Shown piece by piece: positions 1-8,955 of a stretch of 64,000 nucleotides of DNA. Source of the stretch: Pseudomonadota bacterium (GTDB taxonomy: Bacteria > Pseudomonadota > Alphaproteobacteria > Rhizobiales > Rhizobiaceae); the NCBI GenBank assembly GCA_023457435.1, contig JAEWLS010000030.1, positions 62,001-126,000 of the forward strand, read 5' to 3'. The position numbers were made by a program, and so were the translations under genes. How positions within the stretch are numbered: the stretch's first letter is position 1; the number at the start of each line of letters is the position of its first letter. The notes under the pieces were generated by a model, which was not told where the DNA came from, did no database searches, and saw nothing but the letters and a program-made list of their open reading frames with translations.

Positions 1-194
1 CGTCATACGCGACGCCGCAGTTGGTCGGCGGCGAGCGCCAGATGATGATGGGAACGCTGATGTACCAGCGGGCCATGGTGGCGTTCGACTGGGTCGGCGC
101 ATCGACCGTTGCCGCGATCATGGTCGTTATCACCATCGCCGTCGTGCTGGTCATGACCCGTATCGCCCGGCGCCTCAATCCTATGGCTACCTGA
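1..194 (+). CDS. ABC transporter permease, C-terminal fragment (Pot-type, partial)
   Basis: Only the last 63 codons are in the window. The frame reads through to TGA at 192-194 and ends RIARRLNPMAT. It has the TPQLVGG-type loop typical of PotB-like permeases, followed by one hydrophobic segment (about 20 residues of V, I and A). It sits 14 bases upstream of a second permease and an ATPase, so it is the first permease of a PotB/PotC/PotA-type importer. The periplasmic binding protein gene must lie left of the window. Inner membrane. Confidence 0.85.
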   Translation, partial: SYATPQLVGGERQMMMGTLMYQRAMVAFDWVGASTVAAIMVVITIAVVLVMTRIARRLNPMAT

Positions 195-208
195 GGGGGG
201 GCGACCTG

Positions 209-997
209 ATGGCGATGCGCCTGCACCCCGCGCTGATCGTGCTTGCGACGCTGGTCTACATCTTTCTGATGGGGCCGTTGGTGATCGTCGTCGGCGCCGC
301 GCTGTCCGACACGACCTATTTGACCTTTCCGCCGCAGGGCCTGACGCTGCACTGGTTCGTGCGCATCTTCGAGATCGGCGCTTTTCGCAACACGATCGTC
401 ACCAGCCTGCAGCTCGCCTTCCTGGCGACGGCGCTGGCGCTGCTGATCGGCATACCCGCGGCCTATGCGCTCAACCGCTATCGCATCCAGCTTCCGGCCT
501 GGCTTTCGACCATCTTCGTGCTGCCGATCCTCGTGCCGGAGATCGTTCTCGGCTTCTCGTTGCTGAAATCCGTGGCTGTCGGTGCATCGGCGCCGATCTT
601 CCTCAGCCTGCTTATCGGCCACACCCTGATCGTGCTGCCCTATTGCGTGCGGGTGATTTCGGCGAGCCTCGCCTCTTTCGACTTCTCGGTCGAGGAGGCG
701 GCGATCAGTCTTGGGAGCCCGCCGCTGAAGACGTTCTTCACCATCGTCTTGCCGAACGTCCGGTCCGGCGTGATCGCGGCGTTCATCCTCGCCTTCATCA
801 CCTCGGTGAACGACGTCTCGACCTCGATCTTCCTGACCGGGCCGGGCATCTCGACGCTGCCGATCCAGATTCTCGCGCATGTCGAGCAGTTCTTCGATCC
901 GGTCATCGCGTCCGTATCGGTGCTGCTGATGTTCCTCACCGTCGCCGTGATGGCGATCGTCGAGCGCACGCTCGGCCTGACATTCCTGGCGAAATAA
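209..997 (+). CDS. ABC transporter permease (PotC-like)
   Basis: 262 residues, the usual size for PotC-type permeases of the spermidine/putrescine class. About six hydrophobic segments are visible, starting at residues 8-30. A conserved EAA-type loop (VEEAAISLGSPPLKTFFTIVLP, about residues 160-181) docks on the ATPase. The ATG is preceded by a G-rich stretch at 195-201. It lies between another permease and the ATPase with almost no spacing, so one transcript is expected. The downstream deaminase and nucleoside hydrolase hint at a purine- or nucleoside-like substrate rather than polyamine; that is inference. Confidence 0.9.
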   Translation: MAMRLHPALIVLATLVYIFLMGPLVIVVGAALSDTTYLTFPPQGLTLHWFVRIFEIGAFRNTIVTSLQLAFLATALALLIGIPAAYALNRYRIQLPAWLSTIFVLPILVPEIVLGFSLLKSVAVGASAPIFLSLLIGHTLIVLPYCVRVISASLASFDFSVEEAAISLGSPPLKTFFTIVLPNVRSGVIAAFILAFITSVNDVSTSIFLTGPGISTLPIQILAHVEQFFDPVIASVSVLLMFLTVAVMAIVERTLGLTFLAK

Positions 998-999
998 GC

Positions 1000-2061
1000 A
1001 TGACCCAGACACTCGAAGTCGCGAACCTCACCGCCCACTACGGGTCGACCAGGGTGCTCGACGATCTGTCGCTGACAGTGGGGCAGGGAGAGCTCGTCTC
1101 GCTTCTCGGCGCGTCCGGCTGCGGCAAGACAACGACGCTGCGTCTGATCGCCGGCTTCCTGCAGCCCACGGCGGGCACCATCACGCTCGGCGGCCGCGAC
1201 CTCGTCAAGCTGCCGGCGCACCGGCGCGATATCGGGCTCGTCTTCCAGAACTACGCGCTTTTCCCGCACCTCACGGTCTTGGACAACGTCGCCTTCGGGC
1301 TGAAGCAGCGCGGCGTACCCGCGGCAGAGCGGGCAAAGCGGGCCAATGCCATGCTCGACCGTGTCGGCCTGACTGCGCTGGCCGACCGCTTGCCCGGGGC
1401 GCTTTCCGGCGGCCAGAAGCAGCGCGTCGCCCTGGCACGCGCACTTGTCATCGAGCCGCCGCTGCTGATGTTCGACGAGCCGCTTTCCAACCTCGACGCC
1501 AAGCTCAGGATCGACATGCGCGTCGAGATCCGACAGCTGCAGCGCGCCAACGGCACGACCTCGGTCTATGTCACACACGACCAGGAGGAGGCGTTCTCGA
1601 TCTCGGACCGCGTCGCCATCATGCATCAGGGCCGCATCATGCAGCTCGACACGCCGGAGACGCTCTACCAGCGTCCGGCGAACGCCTTCGTCGCGCGTTT
1701 CGTCGGGTTCGAGAACCTGATCCCGATGCGCGTCCTCTCCCGGGGCGCCGAGACGATCACGGTAGAGGCGCCGGGCGGCGTCGAGATCGAACTGTCCGCG
1801 AGGCGCTTCCCCGACGTTCCGGAGCGCTTCATGCTCGGGACCAGGCCGGACGGACTTGCGGTCACCTCCGACCCTACCGTCCGTGGCATCCCGGCAACGC
1901 TTGGCCTGCGCACCTATCTTGGCCGCGCTTACCAGTACCAGTGCCAGACGGATGCCGGCGTGCTTGTCGCCAACGGCAGTCTTGCGACGCCGCTTGCGGC
2001 CGGCGAGCGTGCCAGGCTGGTGCCCGTGCCGGAGCAGTGTTGCGTGCTTGGGGTGGAGTGA
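1000..2061 (+). CDS. ABC transporter ATP-binding protein (PotA-like)
   Basis: 353 residues. Walker A GASGCGKT at residues 37-44, Q-loop in VFQNYALFPHLTV, signature LSGGQKQRVALARAL, Walker B LLMFDEPLSNLDAK, switch His in VYVTHDQEEA, then a C-terminal TOBE-like domain from about residue 240. This is the standard layout of importer ATPases of the PotA/FbpC/CysA group. The ATG at 1000 is 2 bases after the permease stop; an upstream in-frame extension is possible but would overlap the permease and is not credible. It completes the importer with the two permeases to the left. Confidence 0.93.
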   Translation: MTQTLEVANLTAHYGSTRVLDDLSLTVGQGELVSLLGASGCGKTTTLRLIAGFLQPTAGTITLGGRDLVKLPAHRRDIGLVFQNYALFPHLTVLDNVAFGLKQRGVPAAERAKRANAMLDRVGLTALADRLPGALSGGQKQRVALARALVIEPPLLMFDEPLSNLDAKLRIDMRVEIRQLQRANGTTSVYVTHDQEEAFSISDRVAIMHQGRIMQLDTPETLYQRPANAFVARFVGFENLIPMRVLSRGAETITVEAPGGVEIELSARRFPDVPERFMLGTRPDGLAVTSDPTVRGIPATLGLRTYLGRAYQYQCQTDAGVLVANGSLATPLAAGERARLVPVPEQCCVLGVE

Positions 2062-2069
2062 GCCGCAGC

Positions 2070-3392
2070 ATGACTACCCTCGTCACCAACGCCACGCTGC
2101 TCCCCTGCACCCCCGACATGCCGGTCATCGAATCCGGCTGGGTCCATGTCGACGGCGCGACCATCGCCGCGATCGGCAGCGGTGCCGCACCCCGCGTCGA
2201 CGGTGCCGAAATCGTCGACGCCGGCGGCGATATCGTCATGCCCGGCATGGTCAACCCGCATTGCCACATCGCAATGAGCCTGTTCCGCGGGCTCGGCGAG
2301 GACGTCGACGATCGGCTGTTCCGCTACGTGCTGCCAATGGAGCGCAAGTTCGTCACGCCGGAGATGGTGCGCGTCGGCACCGCGCTCGGCGCGCTCGAGC
2401 TGATCGAGGCCGGCGTCACCACGGTCGCCGACATGTACTATTTCGAGACCGAGGTCGGGCGTGTTGTCGACAAGGCCGGTTTCCGCGTCGTCGCCGGCCA
2501 AACCATCGCCGACTTCGACCCGCCGGACCACAAGAACATCGACGAAGGTTTTGCGCTGACGGAGGAACTGGTCGCCGAGTTTCGCGGCCACCCGCGCGTC
2601 ATCCCGTCGATCGCGCCCCACGCGCCGTATTCCACCGACATCGCCGTGATGCGGCGGGTCAACGAATGGGCGGAACGCAACCCCGATATCCCAGTCCAAA
2701 TCCATCTCGCCGAGATGGATTCTGAGATGGAGTGGTGCGCAAAGCATCACAATGCGCGGCCTGTCGAGGTGGTCGAGAAGTCCGGTCTGCTGCGCAAGGG
2801 CCTGATCTGTGCGCATTGCCTGCATGTCAACGACGGCGACATCGCCAGGATGGCGAATGCCGGCGTCTGCGTCGCCCACAACGCCCGCTCCAATGCCAAA
2901 GCCGGTCGCGGCATCGCGCCGGTGGAGGCCATGCGCGCAGCCGGCATCCCGGTCGGAATCGCCACCGATGGTCCGATGAGCGGCAACACGCTCGACATGT
3001 TTTCGCAGTTCGGGCCGGTCTCGATGTTCCAGAAGCTCGCCGGGCACAGCCGCAAGCCGATGCCGGCGCGCGAGGTGATCCGCATGGCAACGATAGAGGG
3101 TGCGAAGGTGCTCGGCCTCGACGCGAAGCTCGGGTCTCTCGAGCCCGGCAAGCAGGCGGACCTGATCCGTGTCTCGCTGGCGCCGGCGCGCGTACAGCCG
3201 ATCTACGACCACTACGCAACGCTGGTTTTCGCCTCGATGGCCAACGACGTCCACGATGTCATGGTCGCCGGCAAGTGGCTGATGCGCGGGAGGGACGTGC
3301 TGACCCTGGAGCGCAAGAAGGTGCTGCGCGACACAGCGCAGATCGCCGCCGCGTTCAAGGCGGAGATGGCACGGATCGATGCGGATGCCTGA
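2070..3392 (+). CDS. TRZ/ATZ-family amidohydrolase (SAH/MTA deaminase or 8-oxoguanine deaminase-like)
   Basis: 440-residue cytosolic metal-dependent deaminase/chlorohydrolase. Key residues of the amidohydrolase superfamily are present: HxH in NPHCHIAMSLFRG (about residue 70), His in IHLAEMDSEMEW, His in CAHCLHVND, VAHNARSNAKAGRGIAPV, and the catalytic Asp in GIATDGPMSGNTLDMF. The usual ATDG-ASNN box is altered to ATDGPMSGN, so the substrate may differ from known members. The ATG at 2070 lies 8 bases after the ATPase stop, so it belongs to the transporter operon. Deamination of an imported purine or related heterocycle is likely; the exact substrate cannot be assigned. Confidence 0.85.
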   Translation: MTTLVTNATLLPCTPDMPVIESGWVHVDGATIAAIGSGAAPRVDGAEIVDAGGDIVMPGMVNPHCHIAMSLFRGLGEDVDDRLFRYVLPMERKFVTPEMVRVGTALGALELIEAGVTTVADMYYFETEVGRVVDKAGFRVVAGQTIADFDPPDHKNIDEGFALTEELVAEFRGHPRVIPSIAPHAPYSTDIAVMRRVNEWAERNPDIPVQIHLAEMDSEMEWCAKHHNARPVEVVEKSGLLRKGLICAHCLHVNDGDIARMANAGVCVAHNARSNAKAGRGIAPVEAMRAAGIPVGIATDGPMSGNTLDMFSQFGPVSMFQKLAGHSRKPMPAREVIRMATIEGAKVLGLDAKLGSLEPGKQADLIRVSLAPARVQPIYDHYATLVFASMANDVHDVMVAGKWLMRGRDVLTLERKKVLRDTAQIAAAFKAEMARIDADA

Positions 3393-4293
3393 GCGGATTC
3401 GCGCAGTCATCGACACGGACCCGGGCATAGACGACGCAGTCGCGATCCTGTTCGCGCTGGAGAGCGGCCTGTTCGACATCCGCGGGCTCACAACGGTCGC
3501 CGGCAATCTCGGCATCGCTACGACGACGCGCAACGCCGGACGCCTGCTCGCTTTCGCCGGCTGCGCGGGAGTCCCGGTAGTGCCCGGTGCCGAGCGGCCG
3601 CTGGTGCGCAAGCCGGTGGAGATCAGCGACATCCATGGCGACGACGGGGTCGGCGGCGTCGGGTTTCCCGAGCCTGCCGAGCCGCCGCGTCCGCAAGGTG
3701 CCGTCGAATGGCTGGCACGGCTGCTCGAGACCGAGCCGGAGGGAAGCGTCACGATCCTGGCGCTGGGTCCGCTGACCAACATTGCGCGCCTGGTGGCGGA
3801 GCATCCCATCGCCGCGCGGCGCGTCGGCGCGGTGATTGCGATGGGCGGCGCCGTCCACGAACCGGGCAACATGGGACCGCGCGCCGAGTTCAACTTTTTC
3901 GCCGACCCGGAGGCTGCCGCCGCGGTGTTCGCCGCTGGCCTGCCGCTGGTGGTCGTCCCGCTCGACGTGACGCGCAAGGTGCGTGCGACCCGCGACTACT
4001 GCGCGCGTCTGCGCGAAGCGGGGCCTGCGGCCGGGAAGTGCGCCGAGTTGATCGAAGCCTATTTCCACACCACTGCCGGTCGCGAGAGCCGGCCGCTGCA
4101 CGACCCATGCGTCATGCTGTTTGCGGCGCGGCCGGACCTTTTCGCGGTGGAGACCCTTCGCCTCAGCATCGATACGACAGATGGTCCCGATGCCGGTGCG
4201 ATGGTGCTCGGAGACGGCGTTGCGGTGCGGGTGGCAATGAAGGTCGACGGTGCCGCCGCGCTCGAGCTGCTGGCACGCGGGATGAAGGCCTAG
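3379..4293 (+). CDS. Nucleoside hydrolase (IunH family)
   Basis: 304 residues. The N-terminal calcium-binding signature DTDPGIDDA is at residues 12-20. The family core ALGPLTNIARL and FNFFADPEAA are present, as is the C-terminal His-Asp in RPLHDPCVMLFA. The enzyme cleaves the N-glycosidic bond of ribonucleosides to free base and ribose. The start overlaps the end of the deaminase gene by 14 bases (ATG at 3379) or 8 bases (ATG at 3385), so the two are translationally coupled. With importer and deaminase it makes a short nucleoside/purine salvage or catabolic cassette. Confidence 0.9.
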   Translation: MRMPERIRAVIDTDPGIDDAVAILFALESGLFDIRGLTTVAGNLGIATTTRNAGRLLAFAGCAGVPVVPGAERPLVRKPVEISDIHGDDGVGGVGFPEPAEPPRPQGAVEWLARLLETEPEGSVTILALGPLTNIARLVAEHPIAARRVGAVIAMGGAVHEPGNMGPRAEFNFFADPEAAAAVFAAGLPLVVVPLDVTRKVRATRDYCARLREAGPAAGKCAELIEAYFHTTAGRESRPLHDPCVMLFAARPDLFAVETLRLSIDTTDGPDAGAMVLGDGVAVRVAMKVDGAAALELLARGMKA

Positions 4294-4307
4294 ATCCGGC
4301 AGACGGT

Positions 4308-5543
4308 TCAATCTGACGTGGAAACGCTCCGGAGCGGAAGCGCACGCTCGACCAGCCTGATCCAATAGCGCACGCCCGACTGGATCGCGCCGTCGTTGAA
4401 GTCGTAGCGCGTGTTGTGGTGCAATGCCCCGTCGACGGCCGGGCCGTTGCCGAGCCACACATACGCGCCGGGCACGTGCTCGAGGAAAACGGCGAAGTCG
4501 TCGCCGGCGGTCGATGGCGGAAACGCCGTGCGCACGCGCTCGCGGCCTACCGCGTCGGCGGCCGCACCGAGAGCGATCTCTGTGGCAGCGGCGTCGTTGA
4601 CGACCGGCGGCATGTTGCGGCGGTAGCTGTACTCCACGGAGATGCCGTTCGCCGCTGCAATGCCCCTCGCAATGCGCCCGATCTCCGCTTCGAGCATGTC
4701 GCGCACCTGCGGCGAGTAGGCTCGTGCGGTGCCGCCGACGCGTATGTCGTCGGGGATGACGTTGAGCGCCTCGAAATTTCCGGCGCTGAGGGCGCAGGCG
4801 CTGACCACGGCGGAATCGACGGGGTCCAGCCGCCGCGCGACGATCGAATGCAACTGCGCCAGGAATTGGCCCCCGGCGGTGATGGAGTCGAGGCCGAGAT
4901 GCGGCTTTGCGCCGTGGGTTCCGATCCCGCGGAAGGTGATCTCCCACCGGTCGGACGATGCAAGCTGCGGACCCGCGACGACGGCCATCTCGTCGACCGC
5001 CAATCCCGGCATGTTGTGCAGCCCGTAGACGGAATCCATCGGGAATCGCTGGAACAACCCGTCCGCGACCATGGCCGCAGCACCCCCGCGACCTTCCTCG
5101 GCAGGCTGGAAGATGAAGTGTACCGTTCCGTCGAATTCCCGCGTTCGCGCAAGATGACGTGCCGCGCCGATCAGCATGGCCGTGTGGCCGTCATGTCCGC
5201 ACGCATGCATTCGGCCCGGCGCGGTCGAGCGATACGGAAGCCCCGACAGCTCGGGCATCGCCAGCGCATCCATGTCGGCTCGAAGGCCGATGCTGCGCGG
5301 CCCCCGCCCGCTGCGCAGCGTACCGACGATGCCGGTCTTGCCGAGCCCCGCCGTGACTGCGATGCCGGCGTCTTCGAGATGGCGTTTCACCAGCTCCGCA
5401 GTTCGATGTTCTTCGAAGCCGAGCTCCGGATTGGCGTGAAGATCGCGGCGCAGCGCGACGATCAGATCGAGCTCGCTGAAGAGGGTGGGCGATGCGGGCG
5501 GTTGCAAGGCGGTGCGGGTTCGAGGCAAGACTGAGCGGAGCAT
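4308..5543 (-). CDS. M20 family amidohydrolase/peptidase (hippurate hydrolase-like)
   Basis: 411 residues, the usual length of M20D amidohydrolases. Zinc site motifs are visible: DMDALAMPE, MHACGHDGHTAML, FIFQPAEEGRGGA, LHNMPG and the C-terminal GDDFAVFLEH and HHNTRYDFND. Likely hydrolyses an N-acyl or amide bond in the cytosol. It converges on the nucleoside hydrolase, with 14 bases between stops. The next gene starts divergently close to its ATG. Substrate unknown; hippurate, N-acetyl-amino acid or auxin conjugate hydrolases are in this family. Confidence 0.9.
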   Translation of the reverse strand: MLRSVLPRTRTALQPPASPTLFSELDLIVALRRDLHANPELGFEEHRTAELVKRHLEDAGIAVTAGLGKTGIVGTLRSGRGPRSIGLRADMDALAMPELSGLPYRSTAPGRMHACGHDGHTAMLIGAARHLARTREFDGTVHFIFQPAEEGRGGAAAMVADGLFQRFPMDSVYGLHNMPGLAVDEMAVVAGPQLASSDRWEITFRGIGTHGAKPHLGLDSITAGGQFLAQLHSIVARRLDPVDSAVVSACALSAGNFEALNVIPDDIRVGGTARAYSPQVRDMLEAEIGRIARGIAAANGISVEYSYRRNMPPVVNDAAATEIALGAAADAVGRERVRTAFPPSTAGDDFAVFLEHVPGAYVWLGNGPAVDGALHHNTRYDFNDGAIQSGVRYWIRLVERALPLRSVSTSD

Positions 5544-5590
5544 ACGCCGAGAGTTGCAGACTTCGCTATATCATTGGACGTGAAAAGAAA

Positions 5591-6268
5591 TTGCAGATTG
5601 CGCCGCACGACTACTGGCAGACTGTCTACCCTCCGGGCAGCTTCGCCAACGCCGAGCGGGGCCTCGTCGACCGCTATGCGGCGGCCCTTCCGGACGGACG
5701 CCAGATCCTGCTCCCGATCCGTATGCTTCCCTCGGGGGATCGTGCCGTCGCCTCGTTAATCGTCAACCAGGCAAGTTTCGCGGTGGTCGACGCCTTGTGC
5801 GACGCGCTGGCCGAGAAGGTCGCGCCGCTTGCCATCGATGTCGTCGTAGGCTTGCCGACGCTCGGCCTGACCATCGCCGAGGGATTGGCGCGACGGCTAG
5901 GGCACAGCCGCTACGTGCCCCTCGGGACCTCGCGCAAGTTCTGGTACCGGGATGAGCTCTCGGTGCCGTTGCGCTCTATCACCAGCCCTGACGCGGTGAA
6001 GCGCCTTTACGTCGACCCGCGCATGTTGCCCTTGTTGCAGCAGCGTCGCATCGTGCTGGTCGACGATGTCATCAGCACCGGTGCTTCGATGGCTTCCGCG
6101 CTGGCGCTGCTTGCGCGCGCGGAGATCAGTCCCTGTGCCATCGCAGTTGCAATGCTGCAGGGAACCGAGTGGCGTCGGCGGCTGGTCGACGTGGGGGCAC
6201 CGGTGATTGGGGCGATCGAAACGCCGGTGCTCGAGCGTGGGACGGAAGGAAACTGGCGGCCGATCTGA
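5591..6268 (+). CDS. Phosphoribosyltransferase family protein
   Basis: 225 residues from the TTG at 5591. The PRPP-binding loop RIVLVDDVISTGASM is at about residues 151-165, and VDVVVGLPTLGLTIAEGLARRLG is the typical preceding pyrophosphate loop. Probably a type I adenine/xanthine phosphoribosyltransferase-like protein for base salvage. Start choice: an ATG at 5492 with a GAGGG ribosome site would give 258 residues but overlaps the 5' end of the divergent M20 gene by 52 bases. TTG at 5591 is the only ordinary start codon between the two. Which one is used is undecided. Confidence 0.75.
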   Translation: MQIAPHDYWQTVYPPGSFANAERGLVDRYAAALPDGRQILLPIRMLPSGDRAVASLIVNQASFAVVDALCDALAEKVAPLAIDVVVGLPTLGLTIAEGLARRLGHSRYVPLGTSRKFWYRDELSVPLRSITSPDAVKRLYVDPRMLPLLQQRRIVLVDDVISTGASMASALALLARAEISPCAIAVAMLQGTEWRRRLVDVGAPVIGAIETPVLERGTEGNWRPI

Positions 6269-6399
6269 TTCACGCGGCCTCGGCTTGCCCGTTTCCTTAA
6301 CAAGCCGTCGTTAATTCAAGTGCAATTTTCGCAACGTAAGCTCGCGCCGAGACAAGTCTCGCGCCGGAACCTCGTCCGGCTGCCAACGGGTTGGGGACC

Positions 6400-7383
6400 A
6401 TGGCACCAGCGACTGCAACGCAAGGACCGGCAGCGGATCTTGTCGGCCTGGCCCGTGCTGTCGGTCAGCTTGGCACCTATGTCGACACGCTTCGGGAGCG
6501 CATCCGCTTGCTCGAGGCCGTCATCGAGAATTTCCCGGGCGGCATCTCGCTGTTCGACGACAATTTGAAGATGGTCCTCTGCAATCGGCAGCAGATGGCG
6601 ATGCTCGATTATCCTGCCGATATGTTCGCCGGCGGCTATCCGACGCTCGAGGACCTGTTCCGCTTCAACGCGCAGCGCGGCGAGTACGGCCCGGGCGATG
6701 TCGAAATGCATGTGCGCCGCAAGGTCGAGCTGGCGCGCAAACGCGAGGCGCATTGCTACGATCGCACGCGGCCGAACGGCGCGATCATGGAAGTGCGCGG
6801 CGTGCCGCTCGACGGCGGCGGCTTCGTCACCACCTACCTGGACGTCACAGAGCAGCGTCGCAACCAGCAGCTGGTGGCGCACATGGCGCAGCACGACCCG
6901 CTGACCGATCTTCCCAACCGCATGCTGTTTCAGGATCGCCTCAAGACGGCATTGGCGCAGGTGAAGCGCGGCGGCATGATGGCCGTGCATTACCTCGACC
7001 TCGACAACTTCAAGCCGGTGAACGACAACCACGGCCATCAGGCCGGGGACGAACTGCTGATCGGTGTCGCGACCAGGCTTTCGCATACGGTGCGCGAGCA
7101 CGACACGATTGCCCGGCTGGGCGGCGACGAGTTCGCGATCGTGCAGACACAGATGCATGGTCCGCGGGACGCGGAAATCCTCGCCAACCGCCTGATACGC
7201 GGCTTCTCGGCGCCGTTTGCGGTCACCGGCGTCGAGGTCAGGGTCGGCGTGTCCATCGGTATCGCAATTGCACCGGACGACGGTCTTTCGTCGGACGATC
7301 TGCTGATCAAGGCGGACAGCGCTCTCTACAAGAGCAAGTCTTCGGGCCGCGGCTGCTTCCACTTCTATCGCGGCGCGGCCTGA
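6400..7383 (+). CDS. PAS-GGDEF diguanylate cyclase
   Basis: 327 residues from ATG 6400 (an in-frame TTG at 6391 is less likely). An N-terminal PAS domain (about residues 35-150, IENFPGGISLFDDNLKMVLCN) is followed by a GGDEF domain. The active-site GGDEF is intact at residues 241-245 and an RxxD inhibitory site (REHD, residues 232-235) lies exactly five residues upstream, so c-di-GMP feedback inhibition is expected. No membrane segment or signal peptide is seen, so it is probably a cytosolic sensor that makes c-di-GMP. It stands alone between unrelated genes. The PAS ligand is unknown. Confidence 0.92.
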   Translation: MAPATATQGPAADLVGLARAVGQLGTYVDTLRERIRLLEAVIENFPGGISLFDDNLKMVLCNRQQMAMLDYPADMFAGGYPTLEDLFRFNAQRGEYGPGDVEMHVRRKVELARKREAHCYDRTRPNGAIMEVRGVPLDGGGFVTTYLDVTEQRRNQQLVAHMAQHDPLTDLPNRMLFQDRLKTALAQVKRGGMMAVHYLDLDNFKPVNDNHGHQAGDELLIGVATRLSHTVREHDTIARLGGDEFAIVQTQMHGPRDAEILANRLIRGFSAPFAVTGVEVRVGVSIGIAIAPDDGLSSDDLLIKADSALYKSKSSGRGCFHFYRGAA

Positions 7384-7414
7384 CGTATCTCTCCTGCGAA
7401 GCAGGAGATTGCCG

Positions 7415-8896
7415 ATGTCATTCGAGAAGCTCGATCAGCTCGGGCGCCGCCTGTCGGCGCTGGAGCACGCTACCGCCATCCTCGGTGCCGACGAGGCCAC
7501 GCACATGGCGGTGGGCGGCGGCGAGGCGCGGGCCGAGGCGATGTCGGTGCTGTCGGGAATGTACCACCGCCAGGCGACGGAGCCTCACGTGGCCGACTGG
7601 ATCGACAAGGCGGCGGGCGAAGATCTGTCGCCCGAGCAGGCGGCTGCCCTGCGCGAGTTCAGGCGGCAGTACGTCAACCTCACTTGCCTGCCGCCGGAAT
7701 TCGTCGAGCGGATGACGCGGACGCGCCTGCGCTCGGAGCAGCTGTGGCGCGAGCAGCGCGCGCGCAACGACTGGGCCGGCCTTCAGCCCGCGCTTGAAGA
7801 GGTCGTCGCGATGGTGCGCGAGGAAGCGGCTATGCGCGCGGAAGTACTCGGGCTCGACCCTTATGACGCGCTGATGGAGCAGTACGATCCGGGGAACCGC
7901 GCCGCCGAGGTCGGCGACGTTCTCTCCGATCTCAAGGCATTCCTGGTCGATTTCGTTCCGAAGGCCCTCGAGGCTCAGGAGCGACGCCTGGCGAAGCGGC
8001 CCATGAAGCCGCTCTCCGGCGCCTATCCGATCGAGCGGCAGCGCGAACTCGGCCTCGCGATGATGGCGGCCGTCGGCTTCGATCTCACGCGTGGAAGCCT
8101 GGCCGTGTCGCACCACCCGTTCTGCGGCGGCGTGCCCACGGACGTGCGCATCACGACGCGCTACAAGCCGAGCGAATTCCTGTCCTCGTTGATGGGTGTG
8201 CTGCACGAAACCGGGCATGCGCTCTATGAACAGAACCTGCCGCAGGCCTGGGCCCACTGGCCGCTCGGCAAGGCGCGCGGCATGGCCATGCACGAGAGCC
8301 AGAGCCTGTTCGTCGAGAAGCAGCTGGGCCGCAACCCGGCATTCTGGCGCTGGGCGCTGCCGGTCGTCAAGAAGCATCTCGGCGAAGACTGGTCGATCGA
8401 CGACATCCTTGCGCACGTACACCGGGTGGAACGCGGGTTCATCCGCGTCGACGCCGACGAGGTCACTTACCCTCTGCACGTCATCCTGCGGTTCGAGCTC
8501 GAGCAGGAGCTGATCGCAGGGCGCCTCGAGGTGGTGGACCTGCCCGAAGCCTGGGACGCGAAGATGACCGCCTATCTCGGCCTGTCGACGCTCGACAACC
8601 CCGCCGATGGGCCGATGCAGGACGTGCACTGGCCATCGGGCGCCTTCGGCTATTTCCCGTCTTACACGCTGGGCGCGATGATCGCCGCGCAGATGTGGTC
8701 GGCGTTGAAGCGCGTGCTGCCGGACGCCGACGACCGTATTGCCGCCGGCGAGTTCTCAGCGATCAACGACTGGCGGCGCGACAATGTCTGGTCGCAGGGC
8801 TCGATGTGGTCGACGCCTGAATTGATCCAGAAGGCGACCGGCGAGCCGCTGAATGCAGCTCATTTCAAGCAGCATCTGGAACAGCGCTACGGGTGA
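7415..8896 (+). CDS. M32 family metallocarboxypeptidase (thermostable carboxypeptidase 1-like)
   Basis: 493 residues, the standard M32 length. The zinc site HETGH is at residues 264-268 (in GVLHETGHALYEQNL) and the third ligand Glu is in MHESQSLFVEK. The conserved HPF (SHHPFCGG) and DVRITTRY boxes precede it. The enzyme trims C-terminal residues from peptides in the cytosol. The ATG at 7415 is preceded by GGAGA; an in-frame TTG two codons earlier is the alternative start. Transcribed in the same direction as the preceding cyclase, with 31 bases between, but with no obvious functional link. Confidence 0.95.
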   Translation: MSFEKLDQLGRRLSALEHATAILGADEATHMAVGGGEARAEAMSVLSGMYHRQATEPHVADWIDKAAGEDLSPEQAAALREFRRQYVNLTCLPPEFVERMTRTRLRSEQLWREQRARNDWAGLQPALEEVVAMVREEAAMRAEVLGLDPYDALMEQYDPGNRAAEVGDVLSDLKAFLVDFVPKALEAQERRLAKRPMKPLSGAYPIERQRELGLAMMAAVGFDLTRGSLAVSHHPFCGGVPTDVRITTRYKPSEFLSSLMGVLHETGHALYEQNLPQAWAHWPLGKARGMAMHESQSLFVEKQLGRNPAFWRWALPVVKKHLGEDWSIDDILAHVHRVERGFIRVDADEVTYPLHVILRFELEQELIAGRLEVVDLPEAWDAKMTAYLGLSTLDNPADGPMQDVHWPSGAFGYFPSYTLGAMIAAQMWSALKRVLPDADDRIAAGEFSAINDWRRDNVWSQGSMWSTPELIQKATGEPLNAAHFKQHLEQRYG

Positions 8897-8955
8897 GACC
8901 ACCGGCTTGCACCGGCACGCGCGGACTGTAGACTTCCCCAAGGGAGGGACTGCGC

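Noticed and set aside
1929..3977. A 682-codon open frame on the minus strand across the amidohydrolase and nucleoside hydrolase
   Set aside because: Antisense shadow of two strong plus-strand genes; the translation is Arg/His/Asp-rich with no recognisable domain. High GC makes such long antisense frames common here (also 8887-10527, 17281-18744, 59022-60452).
5492..5590. Upstream ATG with a ribosome site for the phosphoribosyltransferase
   Set aside because: It would overlap the 5' end of the divergent M20 gene by 52 bases and adds residues without family similarity. Kept only as an alternative start.
6297..6314. TTAAC-N8-GTTAA inverted repeat before the diguanylate cyclase, considered as a CtrA site
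   Set aside because: CtrA sites need TTAA-N7-TTAA; here ten bases separate the TTAA blocks. Only a weak symmetric element remains.
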